Shown piece after piece: positions 14,269 through 26,954 of a stretch of 64,000 bases of DNA. Positions within the stretch are counted from its first letter, which is position 1, and the number at the start of each line of letters is the position of its first letter. Both the position numbers and the translations under genes were made by a program. The notes below the pieces were generated by a model. The model was not told the DNA's origin. It saw nothing but the letters and a program-made list of their open reading frames with translations, and ran no database searches. The stretch is from positions 16,754,817-16,818,816 of the forward strand of contig NC_064756.1 in assembly GCF_011397635.1 (NCBI RefSeq), in the 5' to 3' direction. Source of the stretch: Epinephelus fuscoguttatus (lineage: Eukaryota; Chordata; Actinopteri; Perciformes; Serranidae).

Positions 14269-16892
14269 CTACAGCTCTGGACAGGACTGTTTAAGGAGCA
14301 CTCTGATGAACTTCTTCAGCTCTTTGTCCCCTCTGGTCCACCTCACCAGTCGAGTCAGCACCAGTCGTCCCTCTTCGGCCTGAGCCAGGGCCAGGTACCA
14401 TGCACTCTGGGCCCCTTTCCCCACCTTTCCTCCTTCTTTTGCTTCTCTCTTGTCCATCTGTTCCTCCTCTAACCACCTCCTGTCTTCGTTGGTCTCTGCA
14501 GAGTCCAAGCCGGGACAAGTACAGGTGCCTCCTTCTTGCAGCCACAAAGCACTGTGGGCCATTGCGCCTCCTATTCCTTCTGCCCTCTCTGCACTTCCCC
14601 CTGCCCACCTCAGAATGCGGCTGCGGGCCGTAGGCACCAGCTGACGGTCCCCTCCCACCATCGACACACTGCCCAGACGCATTTTTAATGCTGCGACAGA
14701 GACAGAGACAGAGAAAACTATTTAACAGGTGCCATTTCAGACACATTGTAAAACAATCTCTATCTCTATGGATAGATCAGTTCTGTTGGCTGCTTTTTTA
14801 AACTGGAGTTATAATACAGAGGGTTATCCTGTGTTGTGCTCCATGTTCAAAAGAAAAAAAGGATGGATTTTGTAGTTAACTTAATCGGTTTGTTCTCACC
14901 GTATGGACTGTGGCAGAAGTTTTCCTGGATGTCATTTTCTCCTTCAGCTGCCAAACTACAGGCGTCACAGATAATACTCCCTGGGGGTAGAAAGGAGAGG
15001 GGATTAGATGACTGCGAGTGTCTCAATAAAGGTAGTGAGATGTAGCACCAGGCCGGCTCAGACCAGGGTGTGACAACAACACAGCTGTGCCCCATTGACT
15101 CTAATGCAATCGTTTCAGAGTTCCTTCATTTTCAGGCTGGTTTTGTGGATTTGGAGCTAAATGTTGTGCCTGGGGCACGTCGTGTATTAATGATACTCGT
15201 TACCTGGAGAGGTTGGAAAAAGATATATGTGTCTTCCCTGTTCCAAAACCAAAATCAAACCCTGAAAAGCTAGCTAGCTACTGAAGATACAGCCTACTGA
15301 ATGTATACACATGCTGCTTTTGCTTTTCAGTGATTATAACAGTGAAAAAAAGGCCAATCCTGCTGTACAGGAACCAGTGAAGGGAAGCAGGGAAACTTGC
15401 TGATATTGAACCAGCTGTGTGTCATCACAGTGTGTGCAGATGAACATTGTTTGACTTCCCCTGGAGATCCCTGCCTGTCCAGCGGCAGAGGTCCAGGTGC
15501 TGGCAGCGGCACAGGGGCAAAGCCAAACACAGTTCATCTGCACACACTGCGATGCCACACAGCTGGTTCAATATCAGCAAAGTTTCCCTTTATATTCATT
15601 GTCTTGTGTGGCGATCAGCAGTGATGTAGTGGTTCACTTTTACACTGTGATCTGTAGCCTATAGTTCAGCTTTAGCTTCTAACTATCTTTGTCTTTTTAA
15701 CCTGTTGTTGCTGCTGAGTCAGTTTGACATCCTGGATATATCCTTCAAACACAGACTGTAGACCCCTCTGTCTGCTTCTCTCTGGAATCACTGTTTCATG
15801 TTTCCAAAGATATGCTTTGTTGATTTGTCAGTTTGTCGGACCACCGCAAAGGGTCAAAGAAAGGTCAGTTTTGATCAAGACATGAAGTTTGCTTCATTTT
15901 ATGTAAAAAAAAACTGAACAAACTTTATAATAGAGACACTTATAAAATGAACTCAAACTTTTCTTTAACATACGTTTTCTTGTTACCTTTAAACAGAAAT
16001 AAGCAGCACTGATACTCCATTAGTAACAAGCTATATCAGCCAGTGGTATGGGCATGCTGATATCGGTCGGACTCAAATTTTTGCATTGTGCAAAGATACA
16101 TTCCAAGATAATAGTAGGCTATAATGATGCACTTGAGGCAGTGTGACTTACTGCAGCAGGGATAGAAATCTAAAGGCCAGTGCATTTAACACATATAATA
16201 ATGTTTATGTAGATATACAACAGTGAAACATGTGTTGAGTGTTATTATTAATATAAAACTGACTTGAAGGTGACAATGATGATTTAAAAGTAGCTGACAG
16301 TTCACCAGTGATAATAAATCAACTTTTGTTTTTTAAAAGGTGAAGCCAAACAGACTATCCACTGACCTTTCAGCGCCTCCTCGTGCCTGACCTCCTCTGC
16401 CGTCCGCCCCTCCTGCTCCCCGGTTACAGGGATACAAAGCTCGGTCGCGCGCGGGAACCGGGTACAGTTGAACATCTCCGGCCAGGGGAACCCGAACGCG
16501 CTCATGACGGGCACGCACCCGTCCCGCACGGCCTCGCACAGGCTCCTGCAGGGGCTCACCGGCCCGCTGAGCTCCGGCAGACACACCGGAGCGAACAGCG
16601 AGCACAGAAACTTCTTGGTGTCCCGGTGGCACAGTTTGGAGATGAGGGGCAGCCAGGCCGCCGACTGCTGCTGGGCCTCCTTCAGCGTGTCATGGCCGAG
16701 CAAGTTGGGGATCCGCATGTTCCTGTAGCCGATCCCGTGGCACAGGGACAAGGTGCTCGGGATGGGTTTACACACCGAACGGACCGAGGAGCTGAACACA
16801 AGCGACGGCGGCCCGAGCTGGGCTGGAGCAGCGGTGTCAGACGCATGGGAAAGCCCAAACAGCAGAATAAAGCTGAGCATAGAGACACACAT
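14269..16892 (-). CDS. szl: Secreted Frizzled-related protein, sizzled-like
   Basis: Predicted secreted antagonist: a Frizzled cysteine-rich domain followed by a netrin-like domain. Sizzled-type members inhibit BMP1/Tolloid proteases and so protect Chordin in the ventral embryo; other SFRPs bind Wnts. Three coding exons on the minus strand: 16892-16367, 14980-14900 (81 nt), 14690-14269, joining in phase 1 to about 342 residues. A short middle exon is the SFRP1/2/5 gene layout. The start chosen gives a signal peptide (MCVSMLSFILLFGLSHA). The CRD shows the expected cysteines: CKPIP, LCHGIGY, KLCHRD, FLCSLFAPVCLP, CRSLCEAVRDGC, FNCTRFP. The second part (SIICDACSLA, NDIQENFC, SVSMVGGDRQLVP, CTCPGL) reads as a netrin-like module and ends in SCPEL. 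Family membership is certain; sizzled rather than an sfrp2-like paralogue is inferred from divergence and not searched. Confidence 0.85.
15391..15586. repeat. Long perfect-stem foldback element in szl intron 1
   Basis: The left arm 15391-15445 and right arm 15532-15586 are inverted copies of about 55 bases with only about four differences; both contain TGATATTGAACCAGCTGTGT or its complement. The loop is about 86 bp and GC-rich. Transcribed, it would fold into a long hairpin. It has the shape of a short foldback MITE; no protein is encoded. Confidence 0.8.
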
Positions 16893-17284
16893 TGTTGTTC
16901 CAGTAAGAACAGAGTGACTGACTGTCTGCAAAGCTTCTGCCTCTCTGTCTGGACTTGACCGGCATGTAGGTGTAAACAAAGAGGTGTGGAGGAAACGGGG
17001 GGTTAATGAGAGGGCAGGCGCCTCCCAGTCATCATCCCTCCCCATCAGACGGGTGCCTGCCTCACTGCATACTGTTTCTGTTTCTTTAGTTTGGCATTCA
17101 TGCTGTAAACAGCACACTTTGTGGCAGACACAGAACAAACAAAGTAAGGATGCTGTTCCTTGTATGCCCACAAGTTACTGTGTAAAGACAGACTAGACAG
17201 AAATATTCGTATGACACATACTTTCACTGAAGTTGCACATTTGTTCTTATGATGTTGGTCAAATATTTAGAAAATTAACATTTT

Positions 17285-17375
17285 TATTTGACCCATATTT
17301 AACCAGGTGAGTCCCATTGAGATCAACGATCTCTTTTACAAGGGAGACCTGGCCAAGACAGCAGCATACAAAAAT
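17285..17375 (+). repeat. Short dispersed repeat of unassigned family
   Basis: The text 'aaccaggtgagtcccattga' followed by 'gatctcttttacaagggaga' and 'cctggccaagacagcagc' is a phrase I recognise as widely dispersed in teleost genomes, probably the 3' end of a LINE or a SINE. Family assignment is uncertain; boundaries are approximate. Confidence 0.45.
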
Positions 17376-19394
17376 TAACAGCCAAACAACCACACAATTT
17401 AAAACACAGAAGATGCACAGTAATGTAAAATATCCTCCTGAGACCCAGACTTTTGTTTGGTATGCATTTTTAATTTCCTCTAGCTATGTGGGATCAGTAG
17501 GACCGGATAAGTATAAAAAACAAAACATTGTCGATGATAATTAAGTCCCAATGTCTTCAAACAAGTACTTCTTAATTAACTGAGTCTTAGCTTGTTGCTG
17601 TTGCTAAAATTGGTCAAATCTGTTGCCATATCAAACTACAAACATTCTTAATCATAAATAAACAAGTTTCAACCATAAAATGTGATCAGGTTTTGGACCT
17701 TGTCAACTTTTGTGTCAGGATCAGCTGCAGACTGACTTGGCAGAGATGGCTGCCATCTTGTATGTACATGGATTAGTGTATTGTGCTCTTACTGCCACTA
17801 GATGGCACAAAAAAGTGTCCACGAATGAGGACAACAGGTCTAAGTCAAGAAGAATGAAGTATAAGGTGCAGGAAACCAAATGTGATGTCCTCATATGAGG
17901 ACACAGGGTCTCAGGAGAATATTAGAACACTTACACACAATGACAAGACCTAGTGGATTCATTCATCTTTGTACTTATAAGAGTTTAAAGTCAGGCAGAG
18001 AGACCAAATCATGTAGTTTCAATTTTTTTTTGAAGGTTATTCAAAGTGGAGCAGAGCACATAAAAGCTTTCTTTCCCAGCTCGGTCCGTGCACTAGGAAC
18101 AGATAACAAAACTAAGTCCTGAGATCTCAGACTGTAGAGTCAGATGTCTGTTCAATCAAAGTACAAATGCACGACGTGAGTTTACCCAGTATGGCTTTTT
18201 AAATGAACAAATACCAGTGATGGAGTCTACGAAAAGTCAAAGAAGGCCAACCAGTCCTGGAATAAAGTGTACAGTGATGAGTGAGGGAACATGTGCAAAC
18301 AGACGCATTCACGTGCAACAAATCACCATAATCCAGAACCAGTAACAACGTAGCAGCAACCAGTCTATTGTAGCGTAAGAATAGAAAGCTGATTTGGTGG
18401 ATGAAGAGTTTTGAAAAACATTAACTGTCAGTATTGTGAAATAAAATGTAACTGTTTTGTGTTAGCGAATTACTGTGTGAGGCACTCTGTCATCATACTC
18501 AGCCACAGGGTGTCAAAGATCCTTTCATCTCTCTCCAGGGAGACGGCCATATGTGCACCAACATGCCTCGTCCTGTTCCCCTCTGCTGCTGCTATTTGAT
18601 TTAGCTCAGTAGCAGTAGTGGTGGTATTATGAGTATAGACGGATCAAACTCACTAAATTTGCAATCCTCTGTTATAGGAAAAGGAGAGAAAAGCAGTGCC
18701 CAGCTTGTGGAATTAAAACTCAAGTATAGTGCAGTGCAATCAAACAGCATAGCACACCAACAATGGCTCATTGGCAGAGTTATTAAAGTATTTGGAGGTC
18801 AAACAGTCACTATTATGATGGGCCCGTGTGCCAGATTTTGTGTCAAAACAGCTACCGCACATTTCATGGTATTGTCACATCAAATACAGACTTGACGTTG
18901 GACAGCATCAACATACATCCTCACACTACAAATCTGCGCATGACAAAAATACCAAATAAGATAAGGAATTATTCCTTAAATTGATTTTAAAATAGTTTAT
19001 TTATAGCTTATATAGTTCATGTAAAATGAACATATAATTTTGTTAAAGATTTCTACTGACTATTTCACAGAAGAAAACAAAAATATACATTGACAGAAAT
19101 GGGTTTGCCTTCTCAAGGGCACATATAGCAGATGACAGCAATAGTATTTTAAGGTGAGTTCCTCTTTGAAGCACAAGTTGGGCAAGTTGAATCACTTGCA
19201 AGGGTCCGTTTTTTGCTCTGGAGAGCGTGGACCCTCCAACCACTCTCTGCACTGCCTGCACTGTTTATATTTACGCTCCTGAACCAGACTATGTTCCATG
19301 AAGGTCTGTATCCTGTCACATCTACATTTCTGTTAAGTACAGCACACAAAGCCAATTACACATGGCAGTGTCAGTACGTGCCAAGAACTAGAGC

Positions 19395-20255
19395 CCTACA
19401 TGTATTCCTATGCTGAAATCACAATCATTAAGTTTGCTGATGACACCACTGTGGTTGGCCTCATAACTGGAAGAGATGAGTCTGCATGCAGTGATGAGGT
19501 GCAGAGGCTGTCGGTGTGGTGCCCCAGGAACAACCTTTCACTCAACACCCATAAAACAAAGGAGACGATCATTGATCAGTTCTTGGGGACCGACATCTCG
19601 GGGGACCTGTCCTGGTCAGCAAACACTCTGACAGTGGTCAAAAAGTCCCAGCAGCGATTGCACTTCTTGAGACTGCTCTGTAAGGTGGCCCTGAAGAAGA
19701 AACTGCTGATGGCTTTCTATTGATCTACCATCAATAATGTCTTGGCATACCATATTACAGCGTGGTATGCCAGCTGCACGGCAGCAGACAGGGAGGCGCT
19801 GCGGAGGGTGATCTCCACAACAGAGAAAATCATTGGCTGCTGTCTGCCCTCCCTGGAGGACATCTCCCACTTCCAGGAAAATCATAAAGGGCCCCTTCCC
19901 CCTGGTCACTCACTGTTCACCTTACTACCCTCCGGCAGGCGGTGCAGGAGCATTAAAAGCAAAACCAACAGACTTACAGTTTCTTTTCCTGGACCATCAG
20001 AGCTTTAAACTCCCATGCCTTATAAACTGTCCTAATTTTCATTTCCAACCTGGGTGACATTATATACATTAAGAGCAATAACATCTGCCTCTTATTATTG
20101 ATTATTTACTTATACTTATTTATTGGTGATGTGATGATGGTATTTTCTGGGTTGTCACTTGTCCCTTTTATCTTGCACTATGTACAGTTGAAGCTTTTAA
20201 ATTGCATTGTACTGGTACAGTGACAATAAAGGGCTTCTATGCTATTCTGTTATGT
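19395..20255 (+). mobile_element. 5'-truncated L2-like LINE remnant (reverse transcriptase C-terminal end)
   Basis: The plus-strand frame at 19400-19723 begins inside a reverse transcriptase, with KFADDTTVVGLI (the catalytic FADD motif), then EVQRLSVWCPRNNLSLNTHK and KTKETIID, typical of non-LTR retrotransposons of the L2/CR1 group. After an in-frame stop at 19721-19723 the reading continues at 19742 (AYHITAWYASCTAADREALR). The element ends in a short 3' tail 'acaataaagggcttctatgc' followed by TTCT/ATTC-like repeats near 20.25 kb, as in L2 elements. It is truncated at the 5' end and inactive. Confidence 0.8.
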
Positions 20256-20399
20256 TCTTAATAACGTTTCAGTCAGTTTGTGGTTGTGCAATTAAACATA
20301 ATTCAATGTACAAATAGCCTAGGCACTGCAGGAGCACAAAATAAACTGCTTTTAATGGGCCCCTGTCTCACATGACCAAAACTATTAAACTGTGTGACT

Positions 20400-20403
<4 letters not shown>

Positions 20404-20438
<35 letters not shown>
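20404..20438. repeat. (AT)n microsatellite
   Basis: An uninterrupted AT dinucleotide run just upstream of the lamtor1 promoter. Confidence 0.95.
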
Positions 20439-20440
<2 letters not shown>

Positions 20441-20500
20441 ATGCATTATTTGGTTTTATTTAGCTGCTCCACAGCTACTCATAATTTGAAAATCCCTCTC

Positions 20501-20582
20501 GTCACGTGACGGAGGCCACAGCTGCCTCTCATATACCGGAAGTGGCCGTTGTGTTGTTGCACCAGAGCTGCTGTCATGTGAT
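20501..20582 (+). promoter_or_regulatory. lamtor1 promoter with CLEAR-box palindrome and ETS site
   Basis: GTCACGTGAC at 20501-20510 is the exact 10-bp CLEAR palindrome recognised by TFEB/TFE3/MITF. A degenerate version, GTCATGTGAT, lies at 20573-20582. Between them is an ETS-type CCGGAAGTG at 20537-20545. All sit 170-250 bp before the lamtor1 ATG at 20752. Motifs are seen directly; TFEB control of this fish gene is inferred from the known regulation of lysosomal genes. Confidence 0.65.
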
Positions 20583-20751
20583 AGCTCGTCCGAGGAGCTG
20601 CTGTTGACAGTAGCTTCCTACCTTCAGATGAAGCTAAAGTAAATCCGAGCAGGGGAAAAGTTTTATGTGTGCTGGAGAACATAAACACGGCTCGTTTCTG
20701 ACGGAGAACAGGGAAGCCGGGGTTGTGTAGCTTCGCCCCTCGGACGCTGAC

Positions 20752-23700
20752 ATGGGTTGCTGTTACAGCAGCGAGAACGAGACCACAGAGCAGGTAGTTA
20801 GCTGCTAGCCGGCTAAAACTGACCCGATAAATATGATATTTTTTTTTATCGAGAAACAAAATACTTGATGGTTTTTGTGTATCAGTGATGTTACATATAT
20901 AAAATGCATTTGAGTGCTGTGCGACGAGGCTCTTAAATGGTCCTGTTTTAGTAGTAAAAGTGAAATGACACCTGAAAAGCAACTTTAGCTCGCTAGTAAA
21001 AGCCTTCGGAAAGGCCTGACTCAAGGCAGGCTGTGAAGTTAGCATGTAGAAGAAAAACGATCATGGATAAGAAAATATTTACAGATCGGAAGGCAAAGAA
21101 ACGTGGAAGAAACCCGTATATATGCCAACATATTTACACTCACTGCTAAGATTAGCATTAGGCATTAAGGTTTAGCTTGTTAACGCTATTTCCTGATACC
21201 AATTTGTTGTAAAGCAATCTGTAAATACATCAATTCACCTTAACTTTATAAGTAAATTACTTAATATTACATCCAACATAAACAGCTCCACCAGTCACAC
21301 AAGTGATTGTTGTTCTGGATGCCATGGTCTTGATGTATTTTGTGTCATATGACCCCAGCTATTTTTAGTTTACGGAAACAAGTCACTTCTGCCTTCATGC
21401 AGCATGTCTTCCTTCTGATGTGGTTAATCTTATCTTTATAGTCGTCCAATGAGAAGTATAGGAAGTCATATCTAACCTCTCTGTTTGTGTCACATTCAAG
21501 TAGTGTTTATTAGTCTGAAAATGTAACTTGTGTATTGTTTGTAAGAAAGCAGAGCACATAAGCCCGATCAAGTTAGTCCAGTTTGTTCAAATCAGTAGGA
21601 ACTTGTTTGTTTATGCTTCCCTTAAGGTTTTCCTGTGAGTGTAAGAGTGGCAAACGTGGTGTAGTGATATGTTTTACGTCATGTGTTGTTGACAAATGCA
21701 TTGCTATGGTTGTTGAGCTGGTACCTCAAGCTTTTGTTGCTACATCTAATTGTTACTTTCCTTACATATGTACTAGAAAAACCACCTTAAATGGGTCACA
21801 AAGTACTGGATTTTTACATCTCATAGACTCGCTCATGTTGTTGTCATGCCAAATGTTATGCAGAATAAAACAGATAGTAGGTAAGGCACATTCTTTTGAC
21901 TTTTTTCTGCTGTACTGAATTGCAACACTGATGGTTTCTTGAAAAGTCACGAGCTAAGAACTTCATCAGCATTTGTTCATAAACTTATCGGGCTGTTCTA
22001 GGACCCTGATGAACGTAAACCGCTGATCCCCCACCCAAACCCTGTCAGCAAACCTCCAAATGGGACCGACTGGATCACTACCAGTGCCCCCTCAGCGCGG
22101 ACAGATGAACAGGCTCTCCTGTCATCCATCCTCACCAAGACAGCACAGTAAGACGCTTCCTCATGCAACCGTAGACGAGTCAGATTTAACACTTGTTTCA
22201 TGGTAACAAGGCAGTTATTTGTGCGCTCCCTTCATAAACCTTACATTATTTCCACTCTGTCAGGAACATCATTGATGTCTCAGCAGCTGACTCTGTCATG
22301 ATGGAGCAGCATGAATACATGGACAAAGCTCGGCAATACAGGTATGTGGGTGAGCAGTGGCTGTTGCTGTTCTGCAGTTTGTTTTGTTTTCTGTATCTGG
22401 GTACGGCGTGGGGTGTGGGTCTATATTGGCCTTATCTTAAGAAGGTTATCATTAACCTGCTGAATCACACATATAGATAGCCCATAAGCCATAAAGATAG
22501 CATGTGTGTTTCAGTTGGTAGAGCCATAATGATAACGTTCTTAGTTAATAAAATGTTGAGCTTAACTTTGTGCTGTTTGTACTGTATGTACATGTGGTTT
22601 CTAGAGCTTAAAGTGAGTTAGATTTAATTTTTTAAAGACTTTTTAATGCCACTTGGAATCAAATTTAAACCAATTTTACATTTTCATGGCAATGTTCTTT
22701 TTCTCAGTCTGCATGTTCCACCACCATCATGCCGAGTTAGTTCAAGTGTTTGCATAAAATACGCAGAGTCTTGTATGTGTTGCCTTGTACTGGTCTCAGC
22801 CAGGCCGCGAATTCTTGGTCAAATAGCCGCCTTTTGTTGAATCTATACTTCCCCATCAATGTCCAGCGTACAGAGACAGCTTGCTAGCAGACAGTGGATC
22901 CTCTGCTCTGATCATCGTGCCAGGAAACACAATATGAGTGTTGTTGGTTCCGATATCCTCATCTGAGTGATATTAATGTGAGAGGCATTCAGTAAATTAG
23001 ATTTAAAAAAGCCATTAGCCATTACCCATTATTACGACATTTTACAATGCAGCATTAGAGAAAAAGATTCATAGAATCAAACTGACCATGTCTAAGCATA
23101 GCCATGCCATTTTGAAAGATTGATTTTAGACATTTTAATACCAATTAAGGCCTTATTTCTCAATGAATGAATTTAGTGCCTTTCAAGACTTTCCGCAGGA
23201 ACCCTGGTACACTGAATGGAGCTTTATGGTGTTGCTTTATCTGGTTGTATCTCAGTAATTCATAGCTTGTGGGAAAGAGATGTTCAGAGACTTAAATACT
23301 ATTAAAAAGTGAGCCAGCTGCATATCCAAAGACATGTACTTATTGGTGGGGACACCTGTGATTGCTTAGATGAATGTGGGAAGAATGGAACGTAAACAGT
23401 GTTTATAAATGCCAACACCAACCCGACAAGTGGAGAAGTCGGGAGGGGGAAGTGATTCAACAAAAAAGAATTGCAACAGCGCAGGCTTTTTCCCTCAGAC
23501 CTAAACCTCAGTTACAATGATACCTCATGGCTGGATTTCTACCAAACACATTGACTTTGTTTAGGCTAAAATACAGGTGCTGATTAAACTGCAGGTTCTC
23601 AGGACATAACAATTGGGTGAAAGAGTCAAGGTGACAAACTGTGTTATCAACTTCAATTCTAAACTGCAGCTTAAGTAATAATAGGGTAACAAAGCCACTA

Positions 23701-24280
23701 AGCTTGTGGTTTTTTTTTTTTGTTTTCAGTACAAAGCTGGCTGTATTGAGCAACAGTCTGCCCCAGAAGAAACCCCTCGCTCTCCCCTCCCTCACCAGCC
23801 AGCCCCACCAAGTGCTTGCGAGTGACCTGGTGCCATACTCAGATGTTCAGCAGGTAATCATACACTAGCACACATGGTAGATATGTCGGCATGTGTTTCC
23901 AGCACCCACATTGCCTCTTGTCATACGTTGTTTCCTCGCTGGCTACATTTAACATCAGAGAGATACTTGGAGACAGTATCCAGCATGTGTAGCTGTGTGG
24001 TATTTCAGTGGGGGGAGCAGGGGACGAGTAAATGCTTGGCTAAAAATAGACCTTAAAGATACATCATGCTTTACTGTCGTTACTGTTTTTGTCCACCTAA
24101 TAAAAAGACATTCTGTTGGTCACACACAGCAAACTAGTATTGTTTCACTTAGTATACACTCCACATAAACTCTGTCTTTCTCTGCAGGTGTCCAAGATAG
24201 CAGCTTACGCTTACAGTGCAATCTCTCAAATCAAAGTGGATGCTAAAGAAGAGCTGGTGGTCCAGTTTGCCATCCCCTGA
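20752..24280 (+). CDS. lamtor1: Ragulator complex protein LAMTOR1 (p18)
   Basis: Membrane anchor of the pentameric Ragulator complex on late endosomes and lysosomes, where it recruits Rag GTPases and thereby mTORC1, and also MEK-ERK through LAMTOR2/3. Five coding exons: 20752-20793, 22002-22147, 22264-22341, 23730-23853, 24188-24280, giving 160 residues (human 161). The N-terminus [10 protein letters not shown] carries Gly2 for myristoylation and Cys3/Cys4 for palmitoylation, exactly the lipid-anchor signature of the family. Then come [14 protein letters not shown] (acidic/dileucine-like sorting segment), the wrapping helices ([30 protein letters not shown]), and the C-terminal [18 protein letters not shown] ... 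ELVVQFAIP. All introns are GT-AG. Its 3' end faces that of lrrc51. Confidence 0.97.
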
Positions 24281-26560
24281 TTCTGCGACCCTGGCCCGCA
24301 TATTGTTCCTCCCATCCCACTCTCTCTGTGTCACTTCTGCATCCTCACCCTCCAGCCTACCCTTTATTAAAGCATCTTGGTCCTTGTGCTTCTTAGCTAT
24401 GCCTCTAACTGCTATAAAGACAGAGACAATGTAGGATTGCACCCTATGGCTGTCCTTTAATGTACTTAATTATGGGTCAGTGACAAATTGTCAGCATGGG
24501 CAGATGGAAGATGGTCTGCTGTAGATGGGCCATGGGGTGTGCTCTCTTATTTACAGCAACAAAGTCTCTTCTGTACGCAATGTGTGGATCACAGACTTTG
24601 TCAGAACCAGCTGTGGAGAAACCATCATTCATCTTTTTTGGTAAATGCTCCAGTTATTTTAAAATGGTTTCAGGGTCATCTCAGTATCCTTAGTTAGTTA
24701 GTTTCCCCTAGCCTGTTTATTCAGGCATGCACCCCACACTCCAGACTGTTATCTAAAGGCATGGTAAAATGTTCAGTGTATTCACCTGGGAGAAACAGGA
24801 GAAATGAGGAATATCTGTGGCATGGAAAGATTAAAATTATCACAGTACCATAGCTGCAAGTGCAGTGGTTGAGTGTTTTAGCCATTTACTAGGATAAAAA
24901 CTTGCAACATGGCATAAAGTTTGCACTTGATGTCTTTTATGCTGTTCTTTTGTCCTGGTGGAAAACATGTAGAAAATGGAGCCAGAAAAATGTGTTGTTT
25001 TCTCTTAAGGTTAAGATGTCATTATAATTTAGAGGATGAGATTTGGGTATCAAGCATCTCACAGTAATCTGATGTCACACTGCAGCAAGAAACGTGTCCC
25101 ATTATGACCTAAACATGAATTGGTAAACCAACCTGACTGAGTAAATTTCATCAACATTTCATTGTAAATTGTTTAAAAAAATCGACAGTGAAACAGGCTT
25201 GGTTGTTTTTTTGTTATTCTGGTTGAGGCTAAATCATGAGTGACCCATCCACGGCTGGTGTCCTCTGGTGGGTGAGGATGCAACACAAGCAAGGGGGTGC
25301 TGGGTGGGCCTACTAATGTCACAGGAGAGGGGGAAGATGGAGCTTTCTTGGGGCAAAAGCTCTCAAGTTTACAGACAGTGATGTGTCCTCTGCAGTTTTC
25401 TAGCACTAAAACAATGAGCTGGCAGACTCTTTGAATCCAATCCCAGAATTTCGCATATTAAATAGCAGTGGAGGTATACAGAGATGAAGGGGGTGGGCGT
25501 GTGGAGGGTGCAGGGACAGATGTGTATTCATGCCGCCTTTGTACAGAATTTTCTGATTGATGATAAAAACAGATGATGGATTGTATGAAGTTCCTCTTTT
25601 TGTAGAGAGTTCATTGGTCAGGATTGGCTGAAGATCTTGTGGTGATTAACAAATGTTTTTATGGAAAAAAAAAACACAAGAACACTTTTAAGGCCTGAGT
25701 TTGTTAGCTTTTAAACAAAGCTTTTCGCTGCAGATTGTAATATGATTGAGTTATTGATATTAATCAGAAACTAACCATTGTAGCAGTGTGGGACAGCGCT
25801 AACAATCTATGTACCACAGCAGATAAAAATGATCTGAGACCTTTTTGTGATTATTTATTTGTGTTTTTAAATGTTTATTTGCTCTTCGGAGGAGAGCGCA
25901 TGACTGTACGCGTGTGCAGGGAGCATGGTGAGCCGCTCTGGAGTCTCTAAAGGGATGATCTGCAAGGCTGTGATTACTTCAACCACGCAACTGATTTTGA
26001 GCTTTTTGCAATGGGTTCTTGGCATTTTTTTTTTCTGTTTTGTTTGTTACTCAAATGTGTTATACTACCTGAAATATGTTTGTTATATCTTAGGCTAGTA
26101 CCAAAACGTTTTAAGATTTTGGTTGTTGTCTTTTATGTTTTTTTTTTTGTTGTTGTTTTTTTTTTGGGTTAATTCATTCATTAAAGATTTTCAACATAAA
26201 CACTCAGTAAGTCTTATTAAATAAATCTTAACATCCACATGCTCTTATCTGGGAAGTAGTTAATTCACTAACATTAGTAAAATGGGACATCAGTTTCTTA
26301 TTACAGGTATTCCAAAACAGTATTCAAATATATGGCAACCCACACCAATGTTTGCAACAATACAGAAACCCTTTGTGGCCTCGTAAATAATAAACCGTTC
26401 ATTTCAGCGGAAAAAATGGAAAAAACAAACATTAAAAACTGCTGAATTCAAACATAGAATCTTTTTAATATTTTAGATGTTTACCAGGAGTGGATGTAGA
26501 GCACAGAACATTTTGGTGAAAGTATGACTTCAACACACGCTGGTGGAGACGAGTCAGCAG
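24281..26560. other. Convergent 3' flank of lamtor1 and lrrc51
   Basis: This 2.3 kb lies between two converging genes and most likely holds their 3' UTRs. Several T-rich tracts occur at 26.02-26.17 kb. Minor frames (24149-24442, 25173-25406 on the minus strand) have no recognisable domains. No further gene is supported. Confidence 0.45.
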
Positions 26561-26895
26561 TCACTGGAGAGTCTCCTTGCAGCTTCTGCGGTTGTTGCTG
26601 CTTTGCCAAATCTTCGCCATGACTCGCTCCTGGCGTGTCACAGCACTGAAGTCCATCGTCTTTAGCTGAGGCAGAGCAGAAATCACACGATTCCTAAATG
26701 CACAGAAACATATGTTAAAGCATGTACATGAAATAGGTACATTTTGTATTTGAAAATGTATGTGGATGTTTAAAATATATATCTCCAATTTTCTGGTGCT
26801 ACACACATGCAATAATTTAAGATACAATTTAATCAAAAAGCATCACTGATTGAAGCAAAACAAGATCACTGGAATAGGCTTTTAACCAGCAGCCC

Positions 26896-26954
<59 letters not shown>

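Larger units (their letters stand above)
16893..20400. other. Intergenic region between szl and lamtor1
   Basis: Contains the szl promoter side (16.9-17.2 kb), a short dispersed repeat at 17.29 kb and a LINE remnant at 19.4-20.25 kb. The remaining sequence (17.4-19.3 kb) is AT-rich with small frames lacking any recognisable domain. No RNA gene was recognised. Confidence 0.5.

Noticed and set aside
16383-16958. 191-residue plus-strand frame opposite szl exon 1
   Set aside because: It is the GC-rich complement of the clearly real Frizzled domain exon.
20479-21045. 188-residue minus-strand frame across the lamtor1 promoter
   Set aside because: Overlaps the promoter, first exon and intron of lamtor1; no domain recognised.
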